From assembly GCF_001426665.1 (NCBI RefSeq), contig NZ_LMEY01000006.1, positions 100,755 through 164,754 of the forward strand: a stretch of 64,000 nucleotides of DNA. The letters run 5' to 3'. Numbering within the stretch: the stretch's first letter is position 1; every line of letters starts with the position of its first letter. The stretch comes from Rhizobium sp. Root1334 (GTDB lineage: Bacteria > Pseudomonadota > Alphaproteobacteria > Rhizobiales > Rhizobiaceae). Positions 1 to 8,014 of the stretch are shown here, piece after piece. A model generated the notes under the pieces. That model did not search any database. It was not told the origin of the DNA and was given only the letters and a program-made list of their open reading frames with translations. The position numbers and the translations under genes were made by a program.

Positions 1-108
1 ACAGGTGCTGGTGGCGCGAGCAGCGATACAGGTGCTGGTGGCGCGAGCAGCGATACAGGTGCTGGTGGCGCGAGCAGCGATACAGGTGCTGGTGGCTCAA
101 GCGGTGAG
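1..108 (+). repeat. 27-bp tandem repeat, four units
   Basis: Units at 1-27, 28-54 and 55-81 are identical. The unit at 82-108 is diverged in its last third. The array may continue upstream of the window. Since the period is a multiple of three and the frame is open, this is a coding repeat that can vary in copy number without a frameshift. Confidence 0.85.
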
Positions 109-138
109 ACAGGTTCTGGCACAGGTGGCGCCGGCTAA
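1..138 (+). CDS. C-terminal end of a Gly/Ala/Ser-rich repeat protein (partial)
   Basis: Frame 1 is open from the first base to a TAA at 136-138. It encodes three exact copies and one altered copy of a nine-residue unit (TGAGGASSD), followed by a Thr/Gly-rich tail. The 27-base period keeps the frame and the last copy changes by substitution only, which is what a repetitive coding region shows. Low-complexity tails of this kind are common in secreted or surface proteins, but no function can be assigned because the start lies outside the window. Two hairpins follow the stop codon. Confidence 0.6.
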   Translation, partial: TGAGGASSDTGAGGASSDTGAGGASSDTGAGGSSGETGSGTGGAG

Positions 139-158
139 TCGAGCAATGCTGACTGCAC

Positions 159-182
159 GGAGGCGGCAGCTTCGTCGCCTCC
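159..182 (+). terminator. hairpin after the repeat protein
   Basis: GGAGGCG (159-165) pairs with CGCCTCC (176-182) across a 10-base loop, 20 bases after the stop codon. No clear T-run follows, so termination is inferred from position. Confidence 0.4.
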
Positions 183-210
183 CTATGCCGGCCGCGTTAG
201 TCGGCCATGA

Positions 211-252
211 ATCCAGGCGCCCCGCATCAGAACTGATGCGGGGCGCCTGGAT
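211..252 (+). terminator. perfect 20-bp inverted repeat, probable terminator
   Basis: Bases 211-230 are the exact reverse complement of 233-252, with only AA between them. The stem is GC-rich in its centre. It lies between the repeat-protein stop and the PepSY gene, with only a short T-run (ATTTGG) after it. A strong terminator is the simplest reading; a protein-binding palindrome is possible. Confidence 0.6.
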
Positions 253-328
253 TTGGTCGAAAATTATCTGCCGGCCCGTGTTTCGTCACTTTTATGGTTA
301 ATTCTGCCGGGCAACTTGTCGAGGGGTA

Positions 329-838
329 ATGAAAATTCGTGTTCGGCTGGATCTGATGGGATTGCGCGATGCCGTGCCGCGGAGGCGACGGCATCTTGGC
401 GTTATTCTGTCGTGGTCCCTTGCCTTGTCCCTCGCACAGATGACGGGGGGCAGCGAGGCATTCGCGGATGGTGGCGCGGCGGGCAGCGAGGCAAATTCCG
501 GCTCGAACGGCGACCGCGATGCACGCAACCCGTCCACGGCGGACACAAGTGATGACGATAGCCGTGATGGGCAGCCGACCCAAAGGCAATCGGAAGTCCG
601 GGAAAGTACGGACCAGGAGAACGCGCGTGCAGCCGTAGCTCAAGGGCGGGTCCTGCCTTTGAAGGATGTGCTCGCTGGGGTTGATCCAGATAGATACGGC
701 ACTGTCATTGCCGTCGATCTCCGGCAGTACATGGGTAAAGATGTCTATCGGTTGAAAACACGAGACGGTTTGGGCGTGATCCACGAACTCAGAATCAATG
801 CACATACCGGCAAATTCATAAACGTCTTCGGATTTTGA
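329..838 (+). CDS. PepSY-domain periplasmic protein
   Basis: The 169-residue product has an N-terminal hydrophobic stretch ending near an ADG site, consistent with a signal peptide, then an acidic Ser/Asp-rich linker. A C-terminal PepSY-like domain (about residues 105-169) carries the tail pattern in which an H-E-L-R strand leads into an A-H-T-G-K turn. The ATG at 329 follows GAGGGG. It ends eight bases before the response regulator gene, so the three genes probably form one operon. Small PepSY proteins next to PhoPQ-like pairs are usually taken as extracytoplasmic modulators of the sensor; that role is inferred here. Confidence 0.75.
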   Translation: MKIRVRLDLMGLRDAVPRRRRHLGVILSWSLALSLAQMTGGSEAFADGGAAGSEANSGSNGDRDARNPSTADTSDDDSRDGQPTQRQSEVRESTDQENARAAVAQGRVLPLKDVLAGVDPDRYGTVIAVDLRQYMGKDVYRLKTRDGLGVIHELRINAHTGKFINVFGF

Positions 839-845
839 GGCACAC

Positions 846-1511
846 ATGCGCATACTTCTGGCAGAGGACGATCTCAATATCGCCGGTCATGTGCGTGGAA
901 AACTGGAAGCCGAAGGCTATGCGGTCGATACGCTGGCGCATGGGCCCGATATCTGGGAGCGGGGTGAGGATGGCAGCTATGCGGCGATCATCCTTGACCT
1001 TGGCCTGCCGGGCCTGGATGGACTATCGATTTTGAAGCGATGGCGGCAGGATGGGGTTGAAACACCGGTCGTGGTGTTGACGGCCCGTGGGTCGTGGATG
1101 GAGCGGGTCGACGGTTTCGACGCCGGAGCAGACGACTACATACCAAAACCATTTCGCGCGGAAGAATTGGTGGCCCGGTTGAGGGCGCTTCTGCGCCGCG
1201 CCGGACCAAGGTTTCAAGTCGTCAAGTCGGCGGGCCGCTTTACCCTCGACGAGACAACCCGTCGTGTTACTTTCGATGGCGGGGTGCTCGAACTCAGTCC
1301 CTTGGAATACCGTATGGTCGCGTATTTCATCGAAAGAAAGGGCGAAGTCCTCACCCAGTTCGAACTGGCAAGCCATGTTCAGGGCCGGGACGATGACTCA
1401 GCGAAAAATGCGGTCGAGGCGATGATTGGGCGATTGCGCCGCAAAACCGAAAACGCCGCCATCGAGACACGGCGCGGCTTCGGATATCTGTTGCCGGAAA
1501 CGCCTTCATGA
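846..1511 (+). CDS. two-component response regulator, OmpR/PhoP family
   Basis: This 221-residue protein has a receiver domain with the acidic pair D8/D9, phospho-acceptor D51 (in ILDLGLPG), the conserved Thr in VVLTA and the Lys in YIPKPF. A winged-helix DNA-binding domain follows (about residues 125-218) with the usual E-T-R-R-G-F-G-Y ending. Length and layout fit the PhoP/QseB branch. Its stop overlaps the start of the kinase gene (ATGA), so the pair is translationally coupled. The target genes are unknown; the PepSY gene upstream is an obvious candidate. Confidence 0.92.
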   Translation: MRILLAEDDLNIAGHVRGKLEAEGYAVDTLAHGPDIWERGEDGSYAAIILDLGLPGLDGLSILKRWRQDGVETPVVVLTARGSWMERVDGFDAGADDYIPKPFRAEELVARLRALLRRAGPRFQVVKSAGRFTLDETTRRVTFDGGVLELSPLEYRMVAYFIERKGEVLTQFELASHVQGRDDDSAKNAVEAMIGRLRRKTENAAIETRRGFGYLLPETPS

Positions 1512-2875
1512 TGCGCTCGCTGCGGCTGCGACTGGCGGTCGGGGCGGTGATCGCGATCGGTCTGGTAGTGCTCGTGGTTTGGCTGTCGCTTGGCCGGTTC
1601 TTCACCGACTATGTTGTTGCCCGGTATCGCGGTGAAATGGCCACGATAATCGACACGCTCGCTGCCGAACTTGCAGTGCGAGACGGCGAGCTCGCATTGG
1701 GCCGCGGACCTGCGGATCCGCGTTTCGACCTTCCGACAGGCGGGCGATACTGGCAGATTTCGCCCTTGAAGGGCAAAGCCATGCGGTCACGCTCGCTGTG
1801 GGACACAACGATCGACGTCAGCACGTCGACCGACTCTCCCTATGAAGGATTTTCCATCAGCGAAGGTCCGGATGGGCAACCATTGCTCGTCCAAAGCCAG
1901 GTTCTGTCACTCGGCGCAAATGCGCCCTCGGTGCGCTTCGTCGCATCTGCGGCGTTCCCGCAAAAGGAGCTTGATGCCGCGCTCGGTGATTTTCAGGGAC
2001 GTTTGAGGCTGATGCTGGTTGCGACCGCCGGCGTTTTGGCCGCCGGCGCATTTTTTCAAGGCGCCCTCGGGTTGGTGCCACTTCGCCGCCTCAGCGAGAG
2101 GGCGGCGGCGGTGCGAGCCGGCCGCGCCCGGGACTTTGGAACGGCGGGCCCAAGCGAAATGCAGCCGCTGGTCAGCGAGATCAACCTGCTTCTGGAGGAG
2201 CGGGAAGTCGCTGTGGAACGCGCCAGGGCACGGGCCAGCGACCTTGCCCATGGGCTCAAGACGCCGCTGACGGTTCTTGCGCAGCTTGCCGAACACCTTC
2301 CACCCGAAGAACGGAAGTTGGCACTCCGCCAGGTTGAGCTGGCCCGCCAGCGTGCCGACCGTCAATTGCAGGCGGCACGCATGGGCGTCGAACGAATGGC
2401 GACGACGTCCATCATGGGCCTCGGCGGCAAGCTTGTCAGCGTCTTGAGGCCTGTCACCGCCGAGCGGGATATCGCCTGGCGGGTCTCCATCGACAGCTCG
2501 CTCTCGCTTGACGTCGATCCGGCCGACCTGGCTGAGTGCCTCGGCAACCTGCTCGACAACGCGGCAAAATGGGCGCGATCGTTTATTCGCTTCTCCGCTC
2601 ATCGATCAAAGGACGAGATTGCGATCCTTATCGAGGACGACGGGCCCGGGATCGCCGAACAAGATCGTGAATCCATCCTGCAAAGGGGGGCGCGGCTTGA
2701 CAACGCAGACGACAGGGAGCCGGACGGAACCGGGCTCGGCCTGGCAATCAGTGCGGATATCGCCGACGCCTATGGAGCCTCTTTGACCCTCGGGCAATCC
2801 GATCTCGGCGGGCTGAAGGCAATGTTGACCTTTCCGGTAAAGGTCGCCCGACGGCCACTGCGCGATCCTGTTTGA
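1508..2875 (+). CDS. sensor histidine kinase, PhoQ-like
   Basis: The 455-residue kinase has one membrane helix at residues 9-29, a periplasmic sensor region of about 135 residues and a second helix at about 167-190. A HAMP-like segment leads to the H-box with H248 in SDLAHGLKTPL, then the N-box NLLDNAAKWA and the G-boxes DDGPGI and GTGLGL. SDLAHGLKTPL is typical of the PhoQ/QseC branch. The gene overlaps the response regulator by four bases. No specific ligand site can be read; acidic patches in the sensor would allow a cation or pH signal, which is speculation. Confidence 0.9.
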   Translation: MMRSLRLRLAVGAVIAIGLVVLVVWLSLGRFFTDYVVARYRGEMATIIDTLAAELAVRDGELALGRGPADPRFDLPTGGRYWQISPLKGKAMRSRSLWDTTIDVSTSTDSPYEGFSISEGPDGQPLLVQSQVLSLGANAPSVRFVASAAFPQKELDAALGDFQGRLRLMLVATAGVLAAGAFFQGALGLVPLRRLSERAAAVRAGRARDFGTAGPSEMQPLVSEINLLLEEREVAVERARARASDLAHGLKTPLTVLAQLAEHLPPEERKLALRQVELARQRADRQLQAARMGVERMATTSIMGLGGKLVSVLRPVTAERDIAWRVSIDSSLSLDVDPADLAECLGNLLDNAAKWARSFIRFSAHRSKDEIAILIEDDGPGIAEQDRESILQRGARLDNADDREPDGTGLGLAISADIADAYGASLTLGQSDLGGLKAMLTFPVKVARRPLRDPV

Positions 2876-2947
2876 CGGCATAGCACCCGACCTCATCGGT
2901 TATCAGCGGGCGTTTTGGAGACAACTTGTCACCAATTGCGAAAAACA

Positions 2948-3005
2948 TTCAACCAATGCGTTGACTATACGGAGTGACGCGCATATATTCAACCACATGA
3001 TTGAA
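2948..3005. promoter_or_regulatory. two inverted-repeat operators flanking the arsR-type promoter
   Basis: TCAAC-N6-GTTGA lies within 2948-2965 and TTCAA-N8-TTGAA at 2988-3005. The two sites share an ATTCAACCA core and are 40 bases apart, about four helical turns. One overlaps the -35 box and the other the transcription start and first codons. This is the expected layout for autorepression by an ArsR-family dimer. Confidence 0.6.
2961..2989 (+). promoter_or_regulatory. sigma-70-type promoter giving a leaderless transcript
   Basis: TTGACT (2961-2966) and TATATT (2984-2989) are separated by exactly 17 bases. Transcription would begin about seven bases after the -10 box, at or next to the ATG at 2997. 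There is no ribosome-binding site before that ATG, so the mRNA is predicted to be leaderless. Confidence 0.65.
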
Positions 3006-3341
3006 CAACACGCATTGCAAATGAATTCCGTCTTTCATGCCCTTGGTGATGCCACGCGCCGGCAGATGCTCCGCGACCTGGCTGGGGGAGAGCGGACGGT
3101 GAGCGAACTGGCCGGGCCGTTTTCGATTTCGTTGGCCGCGGCGTCAAAGCATATCAAGGTTCTGGAGGGTGCGGGCATGATCCGCCGCGAAGTGCGCGGA
3201 CGCACCCACCATTGCCGCCTTGAGCCTGCGCCGCTTGCCAGCGCCCATGAGTGGCTAGGATTCTACGAACGCTTCTGGACCGACCGCCTGGATGCCCTCG
3301 AACAATTGCTGCGCGAGGAAGACGAAAAAACCAAGCCTTGA
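2997..3341 (+). CDS. ArsR-family winged-helix repressor
   Basis: The 114-residue protein is an ArsR-type winged helix of the kind often paired with SRPBCC/AHSA1 proteins: FHALGDATRRQML at the start, the SISLAAASKHIKVLE recognition helix, and the wing up to RGRTHHCRLEP. It lacks the Cys metal sites of true arsenic sensors. The frame is open from a TTG at 2961, but that TTG is the -35 box of the promoter, so the ATG at 2997 is chosen. It lies 41 bases upstream of the first SRPBCC gene and probably represses the downstream operon as well as itself. Confidence 0.87.
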   Translation: MIEQHALQMNSVFHALGDATRRQMLRDLAGGERTVSELAGPFSISLAAASKHIKVLEGAGMIRREVRGRTHHCRLEPAPLASAHEWLGFYERFWTDRLDALEQLLREEDEKTKP

Positions 3342-3382
3342 TCACAGAGGCTCCCACTGTTTGCAGCAGAAGGAGACGACCG

Positions 3383-3916
3383 ATGAACACGCTTGCCCCA
3401 ACGAATTCCTATGGCGTGCTGATCGAGCCCGCCACGCTGAAGATGGAACGCCTGCTACCCGGCCCCATCGACCGGGTCTGGGCCTACCTGACCCAGAGCG
3501 ACCTGCGCAGCCAGTGGATGGCGGCGGGCGAGATGCCGATGAAGATCGATGCATCCTTCGAGCTCGTCTGGCGCAACGACACCCTATCCGATCCGCCGGG
3601 CAAGCGGCCAGAAGGCTTTGCCGAGGTTCAGCGCATGCAGAGCCGGATTACTGCGCTCGATCCGCCCCACAGGCTCGCCATCACCTGGGACGGCAGCGGC
3701 AGCGTCTCCTTCGAACTGGAGCCGAGAGGCAAGGACGTGCTCCTGACCGTCATCCACCGCCGCGTGCCGGACCGCGCCGCGGCCCTGATGTTCGGTGCTG
3801 GCTGGCACATGCATCTCGACACGTTGGCCGCCCGCCTGAGGGGCGAGGCAACGGAACCGTTCTGGGATGGCTGGAGCCGCCTAAGGACCGAATATGACCG
3901 GATCATCCCGGCCTGA
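3383..3916 (+). CDS. SRPBCC (AHSA1-like) domain protein
   Basis: This 177-residue single-domain protein has the START-like fold signature: an N-terminal PGPIDRVWAYLTQSDLRSQWM segment split over strand and helix, a central GSVSFELEP strand, and a C-terminal helix with GWHMHLDTLAARLRG. AAGGAG lies nine bases before the ATG at 3383, which rules out the longer frame upstream. Proteins of this group bind hydrophobic ligands or act like the Hsp90 co-chaperone Aha1. The ligand cannot be read from sequence. It lies between the ArsR gene and a second SRPBCC gene. Confidence 0.82.
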   Translation: MNTLAPTNSYGVLIEPATLKMERLLPGPIDRVWAYLTQSDLRSQWMAAGEMPMKIDASFELVWRNDTLSDPPGKRPEGFAEVQRMQSRITALDPPHRLAITWDGSGSVSFELEPRGKDVLLTVIHRRVPDRAAALMFGAGWHMHLDTLAARLRGEATEPFWDGWSRLRTEYDRIIPA

Positions 3917-3942
3917 ACATAACCCATGAAACGGAGACAACC

Positions 3943-4422
3943 ATGACAAGTCACAGTTTCACCACCAGCTTTACCGTCGATCAAACACCGGAGACTGCCT
4001 TTGCCGCCATCAACAATGTTCGCGGCTGGTGGTCACAGGCCATCGAAGGCCCGACCGACGTGGCCGGCAGCACGTTCGACTATCACTTCCAGGATATTCA
4101 TCGCTGCACGATCAAGGTGACCGAACTGATCCCTGGCCGAAAGGTCGTCTGGCAGGTCATCGACAACTATTTCAGCTTCACCGAAGACGAAACCGAGTGG
4201 AAGGGCACTCAGATCATCTTCGATATCTCGCGAGCCGGCGGCCTGACAGAAGTTCGCTTTACCCACGAAGGCCTTGTTCCTGAATACGAATGCTACGACG
4301 CCTGCTCCGATGGATGGAGCACTTATATCAACGGCAGTCTGCGAAACCTGATCGCGACAGGCAAGGGTGACCCCAATCTCGGTGACCCGATGACCAATAC
4401 GGAACAGAAGCTGACGGCCTAA
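3943..4422 (+). CDS. second SRPBCC-domain protein
   Basis: This 159-residue SRPBCC/START-like protein is distinct in sequence from its neighbour. It shows the FTVDQTPETAFAAI opening, the VRGWWS motif, and a C-terminal helix beginning SDGWSTYINGSLRNLI. It follows the first SRPBCC gene by 26 bases behind a GGAGA ribosome-binding site. ArsR plus one or two SRPBCC genes is a recurrent bacterial arrangement, usually with targets in small-molecule resistance or metabolism. No ligand is indicated. Confidence 0.8.
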   Translation: MTSHSFTTSFTVDQTPETAFAAINNVRGWWSQAIEGPTDVAGSTFDYHFQDIHRCTIKVTELIPGRKVVWQVIDNYFSFTEDETEWKGTQIIFDISRAGGLTEVRFTHEGLVPEYECYDACSDGWSTYINGSLRNLIATGKGDPNLGDPMTNTEQKLTA

Positions 4423-4610
4423 GCCGGCCTACGGCGCTGCTGCGGGCTCAGCCGGATGCAGCGCTGCAGGTTGCCGCGGCCATGCATCGCTTTCGATTTC
4501 GGCTAAGAGGCGCAATTCGCCCGGCGATTAAACGCGACCTCCGACCGCAGCCCGGTGATGACCCGGCTGGTTCTCAGGCAAGCATCGCATTCCATGAAAT
4601 GGAGATCAGC

Positions 4611-5828
4611 ATGAACGCTTCTTCCTATCGCTGGATCATTGTTGCAGCCGGCGGCCTGCTCGGCTGTCTCGCAATAGGTGCGATGTTTTCCCTACCCGTC
4701 TTCCTTTTACCGATCGCGCGCGATACCGGCTGGTCTGTCACCGGCATTTCCAGCGCCATGACCATCGGCTTCCTGGCGATGGCGCTCGCGAGCATGGTCT
4801 GGGGCTCCCTGTCGGATCGCTGGGGCTCCCGCATCGTCGTACTGACCGGGTCGATCATCCTGACGGCCAGCCTCGCGCTTGCCAGCAGGGCAACATCACT
4901 GATTGAATTCCAATTGGTCTTCGGCCTTGTCGTTGGCGGTGCCACCGCAGCCATCTTTGCGCCGCTGATGGCCTGTGTCACCGGGTGGTTCGACACCCAT
5001 CGCAGCCTTGCGGTTTCCCTCGTCTCAGCCGGCATGGGCATGGCTCCGATGACCATGTCTCCGCTCGCAGCTTGGCTCGTCACCGTCTATGACTGGCGAC
5101 AATCGATGCTGATTATCGCAGCCCTCGCCGCCGCCATCATGATCCCGGCATCGTTCCTGATCCGCAACCCGCCAGTATCGAAGCAGGAAGGTGACGGTAT
5201 CCCTGGCGAAGAGGGGCCACAGGCGGGGATGACCACGGGACAAGCACTGCGCTCGCCGCAATTCATCGTCCTGATGCTGACCAACTTCTTCTGCTGCGCC
5301 ACCCATTCCGGCCCGATCTTCCACACGGTCAGCTACGCCATCAGCTGCGGCATCCCGATGATCGCCGCCGTCTCGATCTACAGCATCGAGGGCTTGGCCG
5401 GCATGGGCGGCCGTGTCGCCTTCGGCCTCCTTGGAGACCGTTATGGCGCCAAGCGCATCCTGGTCATCGGTCTGTTGATCCAGGCATTTGGCGCACTCGC
5501 CTATGTGTTCGTGCGCGAGCTCTCGGGCTTCTATGCCGTGGCCGCCCTATTCGGTTTCATCTATGCCGGTGTCATGCCGCTCTACGCGGTTCTGGCGCGC
5601 GAAAACTTCCCCCAGCGGATGATGGGCACCGTCATTGGCGGAACGGCCATGGCCGGCAGTCTCGGTATGGCAACTGGCCCGATGGCCGGAGGTCTCATCT
5701 ACGATACATTCGCCACCTATAGCTGGCTCTATATTGGAGCCTGGGGCATCGGCATCGGTGCATTCCTGATCGCCATGACCTTCCGGCCGTTCCCGAAAAC
5801 AGGCCAGCCGCAACTGGCGCAGGCCTGA
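4611..5828 (+). CDS. MFS transporter (monocarboxylate/oxalate-formate type)
   Basis: The 405-residue protein has about 12 membrane helices. The loop SLSDRWGSR between helices 2 and 3, repeated as GLLGDRYGAKR in the second half, is the major facilitator signature. The ATG at 4611 follows GGAGAT and begins directly at helix 1; the longer frame from 4482 adds an unlikely polar leader. Overall layout resembles the monocarboxylate/oxalate-formate antiporter group. It may be co-transcribed with the ArsR-SRPBCC genes, although a gap of 188 bases separates them. Substrate unknown. Confidence 0.85.
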   Translation: MNASSYRWIIVAAGGLLGCLAIGAMFSLPVFLLPIARDTGWSVTGISSAMTIGFLAMALASMVWGSLSDRWGSRIVVLTGSIILTASLALASRATSLIEFQLVFGLVVGGATAAIFAPLMACVTGWFDTHRSLAVSLVSAGMGMAPMTMSPLAAWLVTVYDWRQSMLIIAALAAAIMIPASFLIRNPPVSKQEGDGIPGEEGPQAGMTTGQALRSPQFIVLMLTNFFCCATHSGPIFHTVSYAISCGIPMIAAVSIYSIEGLAGMGGRVAFGLLGDRYGAKRILVIGLLIQAFGALAYVFVRELSGFYAVAALFGFIYAGVMPLYAVLARENFPQRMMGTVIGGTAMAGSLGMATGPMAGGLIYDTFATYSWLYIGAWGIGIGAFLIAMTFRPFPKTGQPQLAQA

Positions 5829-5981
5829 AACTACTGGCCGGCTCCGGTTCCTGTGCATCGGTCTGAAAACCGGGAGGCGGCTTGAAGGACCCGGACAACC
5901 GAGCCACCCCAACAGCTGGCCCAACAACTGGATTGTGACCCGGCGCCGATTATGCGACCATCCGCGCGGGAGGATGTCTGC

Positions 5982-7853
5982 ATGGTGTCGATGCTGTCGC
6001 ACATACGGGAGATCGAGCGCGTGGGCATGGGCGTCGTCAGCCCGCGTGATACGCCGGTCATTCAGTCCTGGCTGCGTTGCCTGAACGACTATAAGCTTGA
6101 TCCGGCGATCGCGCAGGAAGCTTACATCGTGCCCGAACTCAAGCTGCGTGAACATCGGGAGCAGGCCGAGGAACTGATCCGCATCGGCCGTTCGGGCCTC
6201 GAAGCTCTTTTCACGCAGATCGCTGAGCAGAACTATGTACTGCTGCTGTCTGATGCGCGCGGCGTTACGGTCGATTTCATGGGTGACCCGACCTTTGACA
6301 ATCAGCTGCGCAAGGCAGGGCTCTATCTCGGCTCCGAGTGGTCGGAAAACCGTGCCGGGACCTGCGCAGTCGGAGCGTGCATCGTCTCCGGTGAGCCTGT
6401 CATCATCCATCAGGACGATCATTTCGACACCAGCCATATCGGGCTGACCTGCACTGCCGCCCCCGTCTTCGATACGCTGGGAGACCTCACCGCAGTGCTC
6501 GACATTTCGCAACTCCGCTCGCCGACGGCTAAAGCCAGCCAGCAACTGGCGCTGCATTTGGTCGCGTCCACCGCGCGGCGCATCGAGCTTGCCAACCTGA
6601 TGACCCGCACGCGCAATGACTGGGTGCTGCGCCTTGCCCGCTCTCCAGAGTTTCTCGACGTCGATCCCGATGCCGCGATCGCGCTCGACGGAAGCGGCCG
6701 TATCACCGGCCTGACGCATGGCGGCTTCGGCGCGCTCGCCCGCTCCATGAATATGCGTGGCCTTGCGACACGCGATTTCCTCGGCCAGCAGATATCCAAC
6801 GTCTTCGACATCGATATTGACGATCTGCCGCGTTTCATGCGCGGCAGGCCGAACGGCGAGCGGCTGCTCCGGGCGCGCAACGGCCTGGTGCTGTTCGCCA
6901 GTGCCATCGCTCCTGCTGTCAATATCCGCGCACCTGCCGTGCCGGAGCCGCGCCTGCCCGGTGCACTTCGGGACCTCAGCAACGGGGACGCCGCCATGGA
7001 GCGATTGCAAATTCGCGCGGCCAAACTGGCAGCGCGCGATATCCCGGTCCTCATTCAGGGCGAGACGGGCAGCGGCAAGGAATATCTAGCGCGAGCAATC
7101 CACGACAGCTGTGGGAGCAGCGGAAATTTCGTTGCCGTCAATTGTGCCGCCATTCCGGAGCACCTGATCGAATCCGAGCTGTTTGGTTATGCGCCGGGCG
7201 CGTTTACGGGGGCCAACCAGAAGGGAAAGCGCGGGCTGATTGAGGAGGCAAGCGGCGGCACGCTTTTCCTCGACGAAATCGGCGACATGCCGCTACCTCT
7301 CCAGAGCAGGCTATTACGGGCGCTTTCGGAAAACGAAGTCCAGCCGGTCGGCGCATTGAAGGGAAAGCCGGTTCGTCTTCGGGTACTGTCCGCCTCACAC
7401 CGCGACCTTGCCGATCTCGTCAAGGAAGGCCGCTTCCGGCAGGATCTCTACTACCGGCTGAACGCTGCGACTGTAAATCTCCCTGCACTGCGCGAACGCG
7501 AGGATCTTGGCTGGCTGGTCGATCAGCTACTGCGGCGCATTCAGAAGGAAAATGGTGCGGCCTACCACATCGACAAGGCAGCGCGGGCGGCGCTGCTCGC
7601 GCACGACTGGCCGGGCAATCTGCGCGAACTCTCCAATGCATTGCGCGTGGCGGCGGCGCTGTCGGACGCTGGTGTCATCGATCTCGACTGCCTGCCGGAA
7701 CACCTCTTTACCGGGAGCGCGACGATCTCGTCCAAGACAGAGGGCGACCTGCGCCAGGCGCTCCACGACTGTGGCGAAAACATCTCGGCGCTGGCGCGAA
7801 AACTGGGCGTCAACCGGTCCACGATTCACCGCCGCCTGAAGCGTCTGAACTGA
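5982..7853 (+). CDS. AcoR-like sigma-54-dependent transcriptional activator
   Basis: The 623-residue activator has an N-terminal GAF-type sensor (about 50-210), a linker, and a central AAA+ domain with Walker A GETGSGKE (360-367), the sigma-54 contact loop GAFTGA (406-411) and Walker B TLFLDEIGD. A Fis-type helix-turn-helix (about 590-623) ends in NRSTIHRRLKRL. The ATG at 5982 has GGGAGG eight bases upstream and is preferred over 5952. Architecture matches AcoR, the activator of acetoin/butanediol catabolism. It is followed by paired palindromes and a perfect sigma-54 promoter in front of a butanediol-dehydrogenase-like gene, its clear target. Confidence 0.92.
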   Translation: MVSMLSHIREIERVGMGVVSPRDTPVIQSWLRCLNDYKLDPAIAQEAYIVPELKLREHREQAEELIRIGRSGLEALFTQIAEQNYVLLLSDARGVTVDFMGDPTFDNQLRKAGLYLGSEWSENRAGTCAVGACIVSGEPVIIHQDDHFDTSHIGLTCTAAPVFDTLGDLTAVLDISQLRSPTAKASQQLALHLVASTARRIELANLMTRTRNDWVLRLARSPEFLDVDPDAAIALDGSGRITGLTHGGFGALARSMNMRGLATRDFLGQQISNVFDIDIDDLPRFMRGRPNGERLLRARNGLVLFASAIAPAVNIRAPAVPEPRLPGALRDLSNGDAAMERLQIRAAKLAARDIPVLIQGETGSGKEYLARAIHDSCGSSGNFVAVNCAAIPEHLIESELFGYAPGAFTGANQKGKRGLIEEASGGTLFLDEIGDMPLPLQSRLLRALSENEVQPVGALKGKPVRLRVLSASHRDLADLVKEGRFRQDLYYRLNAATVNLPALREREDLGWLVDQLLRRIQKENGAAYHIDKAARAALLAHDWPGNLRELSNALRVAAALSDAGVIDLDCLPEHLFTGSATISSKTEGDLRQALHDCGENISALARKLGVNRSTIHRRLKRLN

Positions 7854-7854
7854 C

Positions 7855-7877
7855 GCAACCGTTGCAACACCTGTTGC
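7855..7877 (+). promoter_or_regulatory. upstream activator sites for the AcoR-like protein
   Basis: Two palindromes share bases: GCAAC-C-GTTGC (7855-7865) and GCAACA-CC-TGTTGC (7864-7877). They sit about 90-110 bases upstream of the sigma-54 promoter, a usual distance for enhancer-binding proteins. The assignment to the adjacent activator is inferred. Confidence 0.6.
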
Positions 7878-7964
7878 GCCCAAGGTGTTGCATCTATCTG
7901 GCTGATCAATAACGTATCTTCACAACATATTGAGAACGCGAGGGAAATAGGCCTCAGCCCATTC

Positions 7965-7980
7965 TGGCACGCCGCTTGCT
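7965..7980 (+). promoter_or_regulatory. sigma-54 promoter
   Basis: TGGCACG, four bases, then TTGCT matches the sigma-54 consensus, with the invariant GG at 7966-7967 and GC at 7978-7979. The start codon of the dehydrogenase lies 35 bases downstream. Confidence 0.9.
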
Positions 7981-8014
7981 GACCTTCTGTACAAGAACAA
8001 CAGGAGGAAATTCA

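Noticed and set aside
1-108. CRISPR-like short repeats
   Set aside because: The units are directly joined without spacers and are in an open reading frame; this is a coding tandem repeat.
5547-7010. 487-codon open frame on the minus strand
   Set aside because: It lies opposite the end of the MFS gene and the sigma-54 activator gene, whose motifs are complete. GC-rich third positions create such shadows.
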